Source of the DNA: Botrytis cinerea B05.10
Taxonomy: Eukaryota; Ascomycota; Leotiomycetes; Helotiales; Sclerotiniaceae
DNA: 64,000 nucleotides
Assembly: GCF_000143535.2 (NCBI RefSeq)
Contig: NC_037315.1
Span: 372,001-436,000, forward strand
Direction of reading: 5' to 3'
Part shown: positions 42,684 through 52,577 of the stretch, piece after piece
Layout of the letters: every line of letters begins with the position of its first letter
Position numbering within the stretch: the first letter of the stretch is position 1
Notes under the pieces: model-generated
The model's input: only the letters and a program-made list of their open reading frames with translations
Database searches by the model: none
Told to the model about the DNA's origin: nothing
Program-made: the position numbers and the translations under genes

Positions 42684-45353
42684 TCAGGCCCGCGGAGCAG
42701 TCTTACTCATATAAGTATCATGCTTCGCAGTCCTGTGAGTCAACTGTCCACATCTTTCGCAAATATGTGATAATTGACATTTCGTTCTCTTTCTGATACA
42801 CGTACCCCGTTGCCACATTTGACACGAGGCAAATCTTAATTCGGTTGCAGGATCTTGTTGTTCTACCTCTCCAATATGATGTTGTTGGCGACGAGACGAG
42901 GAATGAAGATCTTCAGCCCAATTGTCTGAGATGTGGGGAGAATTTGCTTGTGAGTGATGATGATCAAGACGACCTTCTCGACGGAAGTGGGTGGATTCTC
43001 CTACTGTACGATCAGTACGTTTATCATTCTTGGGAAAGGTATCTTCGTGCTCGTGATAAATGCTTCGATGGCCTCCGTTACATATAGAGCAGATATGTCG
43101 TAAAGTACATTTTGTGACTCTGACGGCGCATCGACCAGCATTCCAGTCCGGGCAGGTTTCAATGGAAGGATCATTATTCAAAGCTCGAAAGTTTGGCTGG
43201 TATTGATGATGATGGAGAGAAGAGTGTTGAAGATCGCATTTCAGACACAAGTGTTGGAGTCCACAGGCTTTGTTGCAACGTCCTTTGTAATTATAGATCA
43301 GGCAATACCCAGGTCGTAATGGTGCTACGCCAGGTATGTTTCGTGAATTTGAAGTACTTGGTTGACTGAATGAGGGTTGAGATTGTACAAGAATTGATGA
43401 AGAGGTGGCTTTCGAAGGCGTGTGAGAGTGGACTCCAGAATTAATAAGGGATGGCTCTGGATCTTGTTCCTCGGATTCACTATCGCTCTCACTATCGCTT
43501 GAATCAGACTCTTGGTTTATCTCAACTTGGGAAACAGGTTGGGAGATAGATCGTTCGTCATAAGAGTCTGAACCTTCATCAGTTGACCAACCATTCATTA
43601 TCTCATCGTCTTCATCACTGGAACTAATTTCCGAACTAATTCCTGAACTTCGTTCTGAAGTATCTTCTTCCGAAGAGTCAGACTCGGAATCTTGAATTTT
43701 GGATGGCTTCTTTCCATTTGCTTTTTGCGATACAGGATTTTTGATGATAGACTTAAGGCTTGAGTTGGCGGTCTTTGGTTTCTTAGTCATGACAGCGTCA
43801 CCGTTGTGGTTAGTATCATCTTCAGCGACAGCAGCTTTTCTTTTCTTTATGACTTTCTTTGGAGATTTTATCGGGCTGTCATCTTTATCAATGGAAGGAC
43901 TATCGCGGATATCGAGAACATCACGTATAGCTTGAGAACGTTTGATATTTCCAAGCTTATTCGTGATAACTGTACCAGGGACAATCCGAGTCTTTTGTGG
44001 AGGGAATGACGACAATGGTACTCCCCATGCATTCGCTAGTTCCTCATCATAAGTATTGGAATCTATAGCTTTCTGTCCTGGTTTGATGGAATTTTTTGAT
44101 GCTTCAAGATCCATTTCGATATCAGAAGCCCCATAAAGATCCTCACTTGGTGCTTCATTTTTGATATTTGCTGAACCATGCTTCTGCGATCGATCAATCT
44201 TTTTGCTTTCTTGAGGAATAACTCTAGTTGAGGGTGGGTTTCTGATAGGAGCTAGTGGAACCGTTGAAGATTGCTTCGAAATTTCTTCTGTGATGGGAGT
44301 CTCCATTGTGATTCCTTGGGGTGCCCTCATCTCTTGGTCCCCGTTGATTACTTCATCCACAACTGGATGAACAGCTTCACGAATAGCCCCCGGAGTCTTG
44401 TTTCTTCCATTCCCAGACCTAACATTCTCATCTTCTACCTGGAGAATATCTGGTTCTGAAGACCTCGACGGGGTACTTTGTCCTGCACTCGAGCGTACAT
44501 CATGATCGGAAGGTGTATCAATAATCTGTGATCGATTCAAAAGCACAGCATCTTCAACCCCATCAAAGCTCTTTGAAATATGCTCTGGCACTTCTGCTGG
44601 CTCCGTGATTCCCGTACGATGACAAGTTTCTCCTGGTGAATGGCAATGAAATGCGCAAACTGGCAGACCAGAATCATGAACATCTCTCCAATCCGTATCA
44701 AAACCTCTAATATAATCCCGATGGAAAAGATCGACCAGATGAAAATCCGCAAAGATATCTGCATTACTCCTACCAGAAGAAATAAACTTCTTGCGATTAT
44801 CCCTCTGTGATGCAGTTGCAGGTCCCGTTTCCCGTCCCCACGACCAGGCTGCTGATGCGGCAGAATACCATCTCAGTAAGCTTCCTTTGGAAGTATTGTG
44901 ATATATTTCTTCCGTGTGGACATGAATCTCCTGCTTGTGCTTGAAATCATAAACTCGTAGAGCATCAATTGTCTTGTTCATTAAATCATTGAGTGAAAAC
45001 TCCTCAGCCACATAATATATCCATCTTAAACGCTGGGTGTAGATTGGATCGATCTCCTTCGGTGCATTTGGTATTTTTCCATGGTAGGCATAAAGAGCAA
45101 TACAAGTGAAAGCATCGTATTTATTCTGAGCGCATGTGAGAGTAAACCGACCATCAACTTGCTTCTTCCGGCGACAGAATTGAGCAAATTTGGGAGAAAT
45201 TCGAGTCAATGGCCGGGTGTGAAAAGTGATTTCTTGTTCCTTGACTCCACCGTTGCAAATCGTTGCAGTTTCAATTCCGAGAATACTATAGGGTATTAGC
45301 AATGAATTGGTATGGGCAGAGACCGAATCCTTTACTCTGGAGTTATGGGCCAT
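42684..45353 (-). CDS. BTB-domain protein with three C-terminal composite zinc knuckles (BTB cluster member 2)
   Basis: Single open frame of 889 aa from the ATG at 45353. A divergent BTB-like domain begins at I-L-G-I-E-T (residues ~24-140), followed by a helical region shared with member 3 (Y-Y-V-A-E-E-F...D-L-M-N-K-T-I-D-A-L; S-A-A-W-S-W-G-R) and the motif C-x2-H-x-H-x5-C (Cys233, His236, His238, Cys244). A ~450-residue disordered, Ser/acidic stretch with KKRK-type basic patches follows. The C-terminus carries three knuckles of pattern C-x7/8-C-x3/6-C-x3-H-x-C-x2-C-x3/4-H-x4-H, each with enough ligands for two zinc ions. The protein is likely nuclear and may bind nucleic acid. Residues 7-23 coincide with a sequence that looks like a spliceable intron (45335-45286), so the true 5' structure is uncertain. 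Confidence 0.75.
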   Translation of the reverse strand: MAHNSRVKDSVSAHTNSLLIPYSILGIETATICNGGVKEQEITFHTRPLTRISPKFAQFCRRKKQVDGRFTLTCAQNKYDAFTCIALYAYHGKIPNAPKEIDPIYTQRLRWIYYVAEEFSLNDLMNKTIDALRVYDFKHKQEIHVHTEEIYHNTSKGSLLRWYSAASAAWSWGRETGPATASQRDNRKKFISSGRSNADIFADFHLVDLFHRDYIRGFDTDWRDVHDSGLPVCAFHCHSPGETCHRTGITEPAEVPEHISKSFDGVEDAVLLNRSQIIDTPSDHDVRSSAGQSTPSRSSEPDILQVEDENVRSGNGRNKTPGAIREAVHPVVDEVINGDQEMRAPQGITMETPITEEISKQSSTVPLAPIRNPPSTRVIPQESKKIDRSQKHGSANIKNEAPSEDLYGASDIEMDLEASKNSIKPGQKAIDSNTYDEELANAWGVPLSSFPPQKTRIVPGTVITNKLGNIKRSQAIRDVLDIRDSPSIDKDDSPIKSPKKVIKKRKAAVAEDDTNHNGDAVMTKKPKTANSSLKSIIKNPVSQKANGKKPSKIQDSESDSSEEDTSERSSGISSEISSSDEDDEIMNGWSTDEGSDSYDERSISQPVSQVEINQESDSSDSESDSESEEQDPEPSLINSGVHSHTPSKATSSSILVQSQPSFSQPSTSNSRNIPGVAPLRPGYCLIYNYKGRCNKACGLQHLCLKCDLQHSSLHHHQYQPNFRALNNDPSIETCPDWNAGRCAVRVTKCTLRHICSICNGGHRSIYHEHEDTFPKNDKRTDRTVGESTHFRREGRLDHHHSQANSPHISDNWAEDLHSSSRRQQHHIGEVEQQDPATELRFASCQMWQRGTCIRKRTKCQLSHICERCGQLTHRTAKHDTYMSKTAPRA

Positions 45354-45385
45354 TCATTCCTGTCGTTTGCCTCATCTGAAGCCAT

Positions 45386-45787
45386 GGTGAAAGAGTGAGC
45401 AGAGATCGACTTTGTCCAAAGATACGGATACCAGTGAGATATTGTGAATCTTGAAGGATAGCAAATCCAAACTGTCAATAGAAGTGAGTTAAGATCTGAA
45501 TTCAAGTTAATTCGATCCTACCCTACAAGGCTGAAAGGTAAAGGGTGAAGGGTGAAATTGAGGGGTGGATGGCTCAAACGAGGGAGACGCGACTTAGCGC
45601 GGGTCAATGTCTCGAAAGCATGTGATAAATCTCTTTTTCAATATCGAATATTCCAAAAGCCACTATCACATTTTGTCTCACGCAAAAATGCTACAAATCT
45701 ACCAAGGGGGTCACTTTAATTTCCCGAGACATATGTGCTCATTGTGTTTGAACTCGTGTTTGAATTCGTATTGGCTAATGCTAAATA
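45386..45787. other. Spacer between BTB members 2 and 3
   Basis: The promoter of BTB member 2 lies here, with 3' flank of member 3. An ATG at 45385 heads a 12-codon upstream frame that overlaps the start of member 2 (see findings). Confidence 0.5.
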
Positions 45788-47424
45788 TCAATAGTATAAA
45801 GCAGAATGTCCCCCTTTATAAATATTACATGCATGTAATCTCTTGCATACGTTATTATCGCACCCCCGGTAAAATCTATTGAAGTCACTAAAAGTTTCAA
45901 GTAGAAAGACGAGAATCTAGAGGGAAGTGGGAGCGGAATTGGGAATGTTAAATATAAAAGAACTCACCCTGGATGTATCAACACCACGACTATAATTCGA
46001 CATTATAGAGCCAGATGCGAGGCGACTCGTATCGTTTCTCATGGTAGTAATTTGACCGTTGGATTGATTGAAAAGCACAGGGGCTCTTGGCTTAATCTTG
46101 GTTGAACTATCTTCATCATGGTCTTTGCCAAAACCCAGCGCGTCACATATTCGCTGTTGTTGCTGTTGCTGTACTCCTCGAGTAGGACCTGTAGGCTCAG
46201 TGTTTCTATCTCGTGAAGTGTTCCCGCTGATTATGACGAATGGTCGCTTCCTACTTGAGGTTTCCTCGTCGTTGATTTCAAGCGGTCGTTTTCCTGGATT
46301 TGAAATAACGTTCATGCTGCTTCCTAATATTGGGCTTTCACTCCTCGGTCTCTTCCCTAAGGTAACTGTGCTCGCAGATTGATTCAAGTCATTTTCCTCG
46401 TCGCCATCTTCTATCTTGATCTTCTTCGTGCCAGTAGTTGCTGCGACCTGCAGAGTCTTCTCCTGCGTGAAGATGGGAAGGTCGTTATCATCTTCCTCTT
46501 CTATTACTTCGGAACTTTCACTTTCGCTAGCACTTCTCTGCAGACAGTCTTTGATCTTATCATCCATTCTGCTATTCCCACCATCCCTGATGTTATTCAG
46601 ATGAGTTTTCCCGTGGGTTTTAAGGCCATGAGAAGACTTAGGAGGTGCGAGGAGGACTAAGCGTTGGCACACCTCTCCTATCCCATGCGTATGAAAAGCA
46701 CAATGGCCAAGTCCACTTTCATCAGAAGGAACTCGGTAATCGCTCTTTGCGTTTGAGATGTTAGATTCAAATTTCAATTGTAACTTCATAATATCGTAAA
46801 GGATGTCCGCTTTATCTTTGATAGCCTCAAGCCGTTTTAGTTTCTGACTATTGGGAGAGCTTGGGCGACCAAAATACCACGCCGCACTCAGAGCGCAGTA
46901 AAACCGTAAAGAGCTTTTCCTGGTAGTATTTTTGTAGACTTCCGGCATGTGCTTGTAGAGATCTCGATCAAATCGACAATCGTGAGCCTGAATTGCGTCC
47001 ATGGTCTTGTCCATCAAATCGATAATCTCGAATCGTTCGGCCAAATAATACAATTCCCTCATTTGTCGACCATAAGAGCTAGATCCGGGACCATCTTCGT
47101 TAGGACATGCTGGGACATACCCTTTGTATAAGTATGTGACGAGAATGGAAAACGCGTTTTCGAATCGTGGTTCACAGTGGAACTGATATTTCCCTTTCTC
47201 TTTGAGCACTTTCATATGATTTTCGAAGGCTGTGGAACGACTGGAGAGGAGTTTCTTATGGAAAGCGACTTCTTTCTTTTGTTTGCCGACTTGGACAGTA
47301 ACAAACTCTGTCCCTAAAGCTCTGATGATGGAGCAGCATGAAATTAGAAATTGACATCAATTCAAGGTGAGAGTACATACTTTTCATCCAGAGGCCAATC
47401 ATCCTTGGAATCTTGGATAACCAT
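45788..47424 (-). CDS. BTB-domain protein (BTB cluster member 3) with a degenerate terminal zinc knuckle
   Basis: Proposed exons on the minus strand are 47424-47381, 47321-45968 and 45916-45788 (508 aa). Intron 1 (59 nt, GTATGT...CTAAT...TCAG) is phase 2 at the same place as in member 1. Intron 2 (51 nt, GTGAGT...CTCTAG) is proposed because the exon behind it encodes a decayed version of the member-2 knuckle (C-x4-C-x3-H-x-C...G-G-H). If intron 2 is retained, the protein ends 16 codons later at a stop formed by its own acceptor TAG (45919-45917). The BTB-like region starts A-L-G-T-E-F-V-T-V-Q-V-G and includes Y-Y-L-A-E-R-F; C-x2-H-x-H-x5-C is at Cys222, His225, His227, Cys233. The middle is acidic/Ser-rich with K-R-P basic patches and a short Gln run. 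Confidence 0.72.
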
Positions 47425-48002
47425 TTTGAAGTGAGTGAGGCTGTGATGTGAAGGAATACTCAGTGGATGGATGATGAGAACATCCATAAAATCTCAAGAT
47501 CAACAAAACCTGAAAAGAAATTCAAACCAAGAAGTAAATAGGAGATTAAAGATTTCGATGAAAAATCAAATTCCAGTACTGCCCCTCATCCCTTTACTTA
47601 ATTCGACCAACGCGTTTGAGTTGAGGGGGGGAAGACGTGTAACGCACAGACAATCTCGTTTGCACTGGATATAAATATCTTAAATTTCTATCACATCTCA
47701 ACTTCTTAACTTTACTCAAGAACACGCCCATTCAGGAATAGATCAATGGTGTTGGCTCACTTGGTACCAAACGGCCCAGGAGAGAGGTGAGCCAGAAGTG
47801 GAAATACAAACTTACCCCTTACTTCAGATCTATGGTAGCTAATCCATTCCCAATTTACCTAGTCCTCCGAAAGAAGTGTTGCCTCGAAAAGATAATTGAA
47901 TTGTCAAATCTGGATCGAAGGGTTGTGATTGTATACCCTTTACAAAAGTCCTCCAAGGGCGACAGTCTTGAAGTAGTTCCTCCCATGTAAATCTCAGCTT
48001 GC
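47425..48002. other. Intergenic spacer
   Basis: Promoter of BTB member 3 and 3' flank of the PC-esterase-like gene. No supported coding region. Confidence 0.5.
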
Positions 48003-49459
48003 TCACAACATCGCCAACCAATTGATAATCATCATGCTCTTTACCAGATTCCCCCTCAGATCCAAGTGAACTCCATCATATTTTCTTGCTTGAATACTCA
48101 TATTCCAAGTACCTAAATGTTCCAATCCTCGCTGTCTTGCTTCAATTCCCACTGCCTCTTCGTATAACATCAATGCTTTATTCCCCTGACTTACAATCCA
48201 TTCGTCCGCCTTTTCTCTACCTGCTGCGTTTGGAGTGACAAAAAGACCTTTCCATTTCTCGCGACCAACTGTAGAATCTATGAGTGTAACTAAAGTGTCA
48301 AGCCATTGGATTGTCTTCGGAAGGTCGAGATCAGACCAAAGACCATGACCGAAGATTATGGCTATAGGTTTGGAAGTAGGACGAATGAGAAGGTCGGCAC
48401 GAAGGCGAGAAATTTCATCTTCCGGTACGTTGAAGTAGACAAGCTCTTCCACTATTGTTGCGAATGTTAGTTGTGAAAATTTCCTCGAGGCGATGATAAA
48501 CTCACTGATAACGTTAACCGAATTTGTACAAGATATACTTCCTGGATCATGAGCCTCTACATCTGAGGTCTTATATATACCTTGTACTGAGCAATCTTTG
48601 ACATCAAACTGTTCATTACAAAAACATTCCTTCCTAAGTCTTATCAGTATATTATTCTCTGATTTTGACATGAAGGCGAGAAGCATCAAGCACGTAAAAA
48701 GGCAGTAAACTAGCCCTGTGAATATTCAAAGCGATTCAGAACATTCAAATTCTGGGGGTAGTCCAGGGCGAGACATGATGACGCTTACCTCTCTTGTACA
48801 CTAAAATTCCAATCCGTCACTGCCCCATAGCCAATATCTTTCCTCAAAAAGATGTTGAAGCATCCCGTAACATGTCTTAACATACTATCCCCAATAATCA
48901 AAACCTTCTCAAACCTTCCGAATATCTCACATATCTCCTCCGATGTGAACCAGCGAAAATCGCAAGCCCTAGGCATATATGGAGCATCAAATCCAATCCG
49001 GCCACCAGATGCCATAGCCGTGAGCATAGACTGTCGATCTGTACATAATGAGCCAAAAGGAGCGTGAAGATCCAACGATGAAACATTGCAAGTGTTTCGG
49101 AACTTATAGCTTGCGAATGCGTCAACGGAATCTGGGGATCTATAAGCTGTTGATTCTACCGGTTGGAACGGGACATTGGGAACACTGTCATTTCTCAGAT
49201 CGACAATGGATTTTGAGGGGGGCTATAACATGTCAGTACTGTCTGTACATTTGTAGGGTGGACACACCTCTGCAGCATCAACTTTATGTAAGGTTCCATG
49301 GAACCAGAATAGACTAGCACAGAATATCATGGCGATCCCAATTCTTATTGGGGTTATACGAAATCCTGAGAAGCGCGAATGGCGATTTGCTCTAGCCCAT
49401 CTGTATGGAAGATTAGGGGAAGTTGTAGGAGTTGTAAACGGATCTTCTTTCTGCCACAT
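48003..49459 (-). CDS. Type II membrane SGNH/PC-esterase-like protein
   Basis: Predicted exons on the minus strand are 49459-49268, 49222-48789, 48633-48506 and 48451-48003 (400 aa), with introns of 45, 155 and 54 nt in matching phases; splicing of the third intron is supported by GTGAGT, CTAAC and ATAG. A short basic N-terminus precedes a signal-anchor helix at about 36-53. The lumenal domain has the block-I motif I-I-G-D-S-M-L-R-H (Ser177) and ends with D-G-V-H (Asp377, His380), the Ser and Asp-x2-His of SGNH hydrolases in the PC-esterase/trichome-birefringence-like group. Cysteines in R-K-E-C-F-C-N-E and D-V-K-D-C-S are probably disulfide-bonded. Characterised relatives transfer or remove O-acetyl groups on polysaccharides in the Golgi; the fungal substrate is unknown. 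An in-frame ATG at 49636 would lengthen the N-terminus. Confidence 0.78.
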
Positions 49460-50225
49460 TCTGACGACAGAAGAAAATATCACACAAAAAATTAACGATG
49501 GAGAGTGAAGATTTGTATAGCAGTTACATAAATCCGAACGTGTCCACAATAATGAAGCTGTGAGAAAAGTCAAGAAAAACGGTTGATCTCGATATGAATC
49601 CGACACGAGAAGAGATTTAAAACAACTAAACCGCATCAGTCCATCTTAGAAGTCGTGGTCGAGACGAATAGGGCAGTGGCATTTGATTTCCTTCTCCTAT
49701 TTTTTGCAGGAAAGAGACATCGATGATCTAATGAACTTCCGGAGGAAGGAAGGAAGGAACATGGGCAGCGATAGAATATAATCAACCGGTAATTTATAAC
49801 TCAATTGTAAAAGAAGATTTGGGCAATCGGAAACGTTGAAATGAATATTGAGGGTCAAATATCAAGTTCAAACTGGACTACACGTTTCTCACTTGAGTGT
49901 ATCCTGAATCCTGTTGAACGTGTTTTCAAGGAATGGCTCATACGTACACGATTGAATGAAGCATATAGCCTTTTGACTCTGAATAATAATCAAGATCTGG
50001 GAAAATCTTTATCGTCTCTCTTCATAAAACGTTATCATTATATTATAGATCTAACATGATGCACTCCTTAACACGACGTAGACGAGAATAATCGCACACC
50101 AATGCCAAATATACCTACCTACCTGGTAGGCTCATAACACCCTTCAATGGCCATTTAAGACTGACAATCAAATAAACCATAAGTCAAGCTAGAATATAAC
50201 TAGAAGTTTTCCGTGGTGATTTGTT
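49460..50225. other. Intergenic spacer
   Basis: No supported gene; short frames near 49841-50059 have no family features. Contains the promoter of the PC-esterase-like gene and 3' flank of the dehydrogenase gene. Confidence 0.5.
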
Positions 50226-51320
50226 CTATCGACGCATGAAGAAGGTTATGGGATACGCCAATGCTTTCGCAACATCAACTGCCCAACCTCCCCAGCCTCT
50301 GATCCTTTGAATTGTGTTGAGTAACTTGATGAATCTCAGAGTAAAAACTTCAAGTTCGACAAAATCATCAGCATAGGCCTCCCACACGGCCTTCTCATTT
50401 CCTTCTTTTGACGTTTCTGGTAATAATTCGAAGTCTCCATCAACCCGAACCTTTGGACCGATGACCAAAGCTCTACCGACTATTCTTGTATCGGCCATGA
50501 GTCTTGTACCGGCATCTACAACGTCCTCCGGCTTGCCCATCGCTCCGCCTGCCAATAGCAATCTACCGCCTGCAGGAATTATGGGCGTATCAATAAAGTA
50601 GGGGCATAACATGTTGACTCGAATGCCATTGGCAAAGGCTGTAGATCTCAATGAACGGAACATACCCAAGACCCCGTGTTTTGCGACTGAGTATTCTACT
50701 GATCCAGCGAGAGGAGCAATTGAGGCTACCGATCCAATCAACAGTAGATGTCTATCTGGAGTATTTGGACCGGGGATCATCGATGGACTGGCCGTTTGTG
50801 ACCTGGGATTTCGAGGCAGATGCCACATGGCCAAGTGTGCGGTATACATAACTCCGACGATGTCGACGTCAAAGGCTTTGAAGTTTGGCTTGGGTGGTTC
50901 TGGCGTATCCAGACCCACAGGTCTCTGAAATGACATGGCCTCTTCTGTAATTCCCGCATTTGCAACCACGGCATCGATGCCCTTGGTAGGACTTAGCTCC
51001 GTAGCTGTACGAAAGAAGTCGACTTGAGATTGCCAATTCGTTACATCACAATACAAAAAATGATGATTCTGACTGCCAGTCTTCTTGCGTACTTCCTCGA
51101 CCAATGATTTTCCTCTTGCGCTGTTGACGTCTCCTATTATTATATTTGCTCCATTGTCTGCCCATGTTCTGAGGAAACCTTCGCCGAAACCAGATGCTCC
51201 ACCGGTTATAATGATTGTTTTTCCTGCTACCCAGCCGGGATCGTATGGACTTGTGGTATCTACTGGGCTTGACTGTTGAATGATATCAGCGATATCTCGA
51301 GCTGGGTTTGGTGCAGCCAT
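50226..51320 (-). CDS. Short-chain dehydrogenase/reductase (classical SDR)
   Basis: Intronless, 364 aa. Rossmann cofactor motif T-G-G-A-S-G-F-G (39-46), N-A-G at 121-123, and the active site Ser197, Tyr210, Lys214 (Y-S-V-A-K). Asp after the second strand (I-I-G-D-V) suggests preference for NAD(H). An N-terminal 30-residue extension and a C-terminal extension (~60 residues, ending in a basic hydrophobic segment A-Y-P-I-T-F-F-M-R-R) make it longer than the ~250-aa core. Family resemblance is closest to 15-hydroxyprostaglandin-dehydrogenase-like fungal enzymes of unknown substrate. The C-terminal segment may associate with membranes. No secondary-metabolite cluster is evident besides a dead methyltransferase 1.3 kb away. 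Confidence 0.92.
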   Translation of the reverse strand: MAAPNPARDIADIIQQSSPVDTTSPYDPGWVAGKTIIITGGASGFGEGFLRTWADNGANIIIGDVNSARGKSLVEEVRKKTGSQNHHFLYCDVTNWQSQVDFFRTATELSPTKGIDAVVANAGITEEAMSFQRPVGLDTPEPPKPNFKAFDVDIVGVMYTAHLAMWHLPRNPRSQTASPSMIPGPNTPDRHLLLIGSVASIAPLAGSVEYSVAKHGVLGMFRSLRSTAFANGIRVNMLCPYFIDTPIIPAGGRLLLAGGAMGKPEDVVDAGTRLMADTRIVGRALVIGPKVRVDGDFELLPETSKEGNEKAVWEAYADDFVELEVFTLRFIKLLNTIQRIRGWGGWAVDVAKALAYPITFFMRR

Positions 51321-52577
51321 TTCGTGTCATAAACTCTCTCCAAGATGGACGACTGAAAGGAAGACGCGATGTTGCAGCTCTCAGAGAATTTGTATGCTCA
51401 AAATGATCTGCAGCCGTCCACGTATCGAGTGCGTGTATTAGTTCATGTAAGGAGAGCACATACGAAAGGACGAGACTTTGAGCTGAGCAGTGATTGCATG
51501 AGTAGCGGTAAGGAATTTCCAGTAAAAAACAGCGAGAGAACATAGGAACCATTATTTATTACAAATTTAAGAAAACACTAGACCTCATACTTATTAGAAC
51601 TTTTCATTGTCAATATTCATGAATCATAACAAGACATTTGAGGGGTGAGCGTCCGAGTAAGTTGAGCATGAGAGCTTGATGCAAGAGGCTGAGATGGGCT
51701 AGGGGATAAACCGGGGCAGCAGAAGTGGGGAACGGCTGACAACATTTTCGAGCAAAAGCTCAAGCTCAAGCTCAAGTCACCATTGATATCGCGACAACCA
51801 ACTGGTGCTTCAGTAGTCGTGGACTCAGATGAAGATCTAAAGAAGCACTTTGCCAATCGATATGTCGGTAGACTGGTCGATTCGAGTGATGTGGGCAAGG
51901 TCCCAACCAATATTGATCGACGGCTATCTGAAGTGACCAGGCTACTAAGCTAGTTGAAGGGTTTACTTTTCTCCCTCCAACACTCCGAATGTGTGTATAT
52001 CTTGAGACAGAAAGAATCTGAGAAAAGAGGGAAAAGGAAAGGTGTTGGTATCAGTGATATACAACCTCGCTGCGCAAGTGCGCAAGCGGCATCTCTTATC
52101 TTGACCTTACCAGGCGGTAGTTGGAAGATGTTGGTAAAGAGAAAGTTCTCATTTGATACTATTATACATTCATCGATAAAGTTGTATCATCAACCCATAC
52201 CATTTCATGTTCTACGACATAATAGGCGAAAGTTTACAAACCCTTACAGCCGATACCGTTCCTGGAATAATTTCATGTTGTACTCTGTGTATATATGTTT
52301 TGCCAAGCAAAAATCATAGTTGAAGATCTACCAATCGAATATTCTCCTAGTCCCTATTCTTTTCCATTCTGTCCATGAGATGAAATATATCCAACTACGA
52401 CCGACGTCTTCCGGTACAGTGGTACCTCCCCACCACCGGGCACAAGTTAGAACCAGATATCAGGAACTCTTTCAAAGCCTACTGCAATGTCCCATCCACA
52501 GGTCCTTCCATATGTCAACACCATCGTGAATCACATGCAAATCATCATTGTTATTTCTATTCGAACCTCACCTTGAC
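51321..52577. other. Intergenic region left of methyltransferase pseudogene
   Basis: No supported gene. Contains the SDR promoter. Sequence just before 52578 may hold further unrecognisable parts of the pseudogene. A CAAGCT tetrad repeat lies at about 51754-51776. Confidence 0.45.

Noticed and set aside
49460..49636. Upstream ATG at 49636 as the start of the PC-esterase-like protein
   Set aside because: It would place a Cys/Phe-rich, non-conserved segment before the short basic tail and signal anchor; the ATG at 49459 gives a normal type II layout. Kept as an alternative only.
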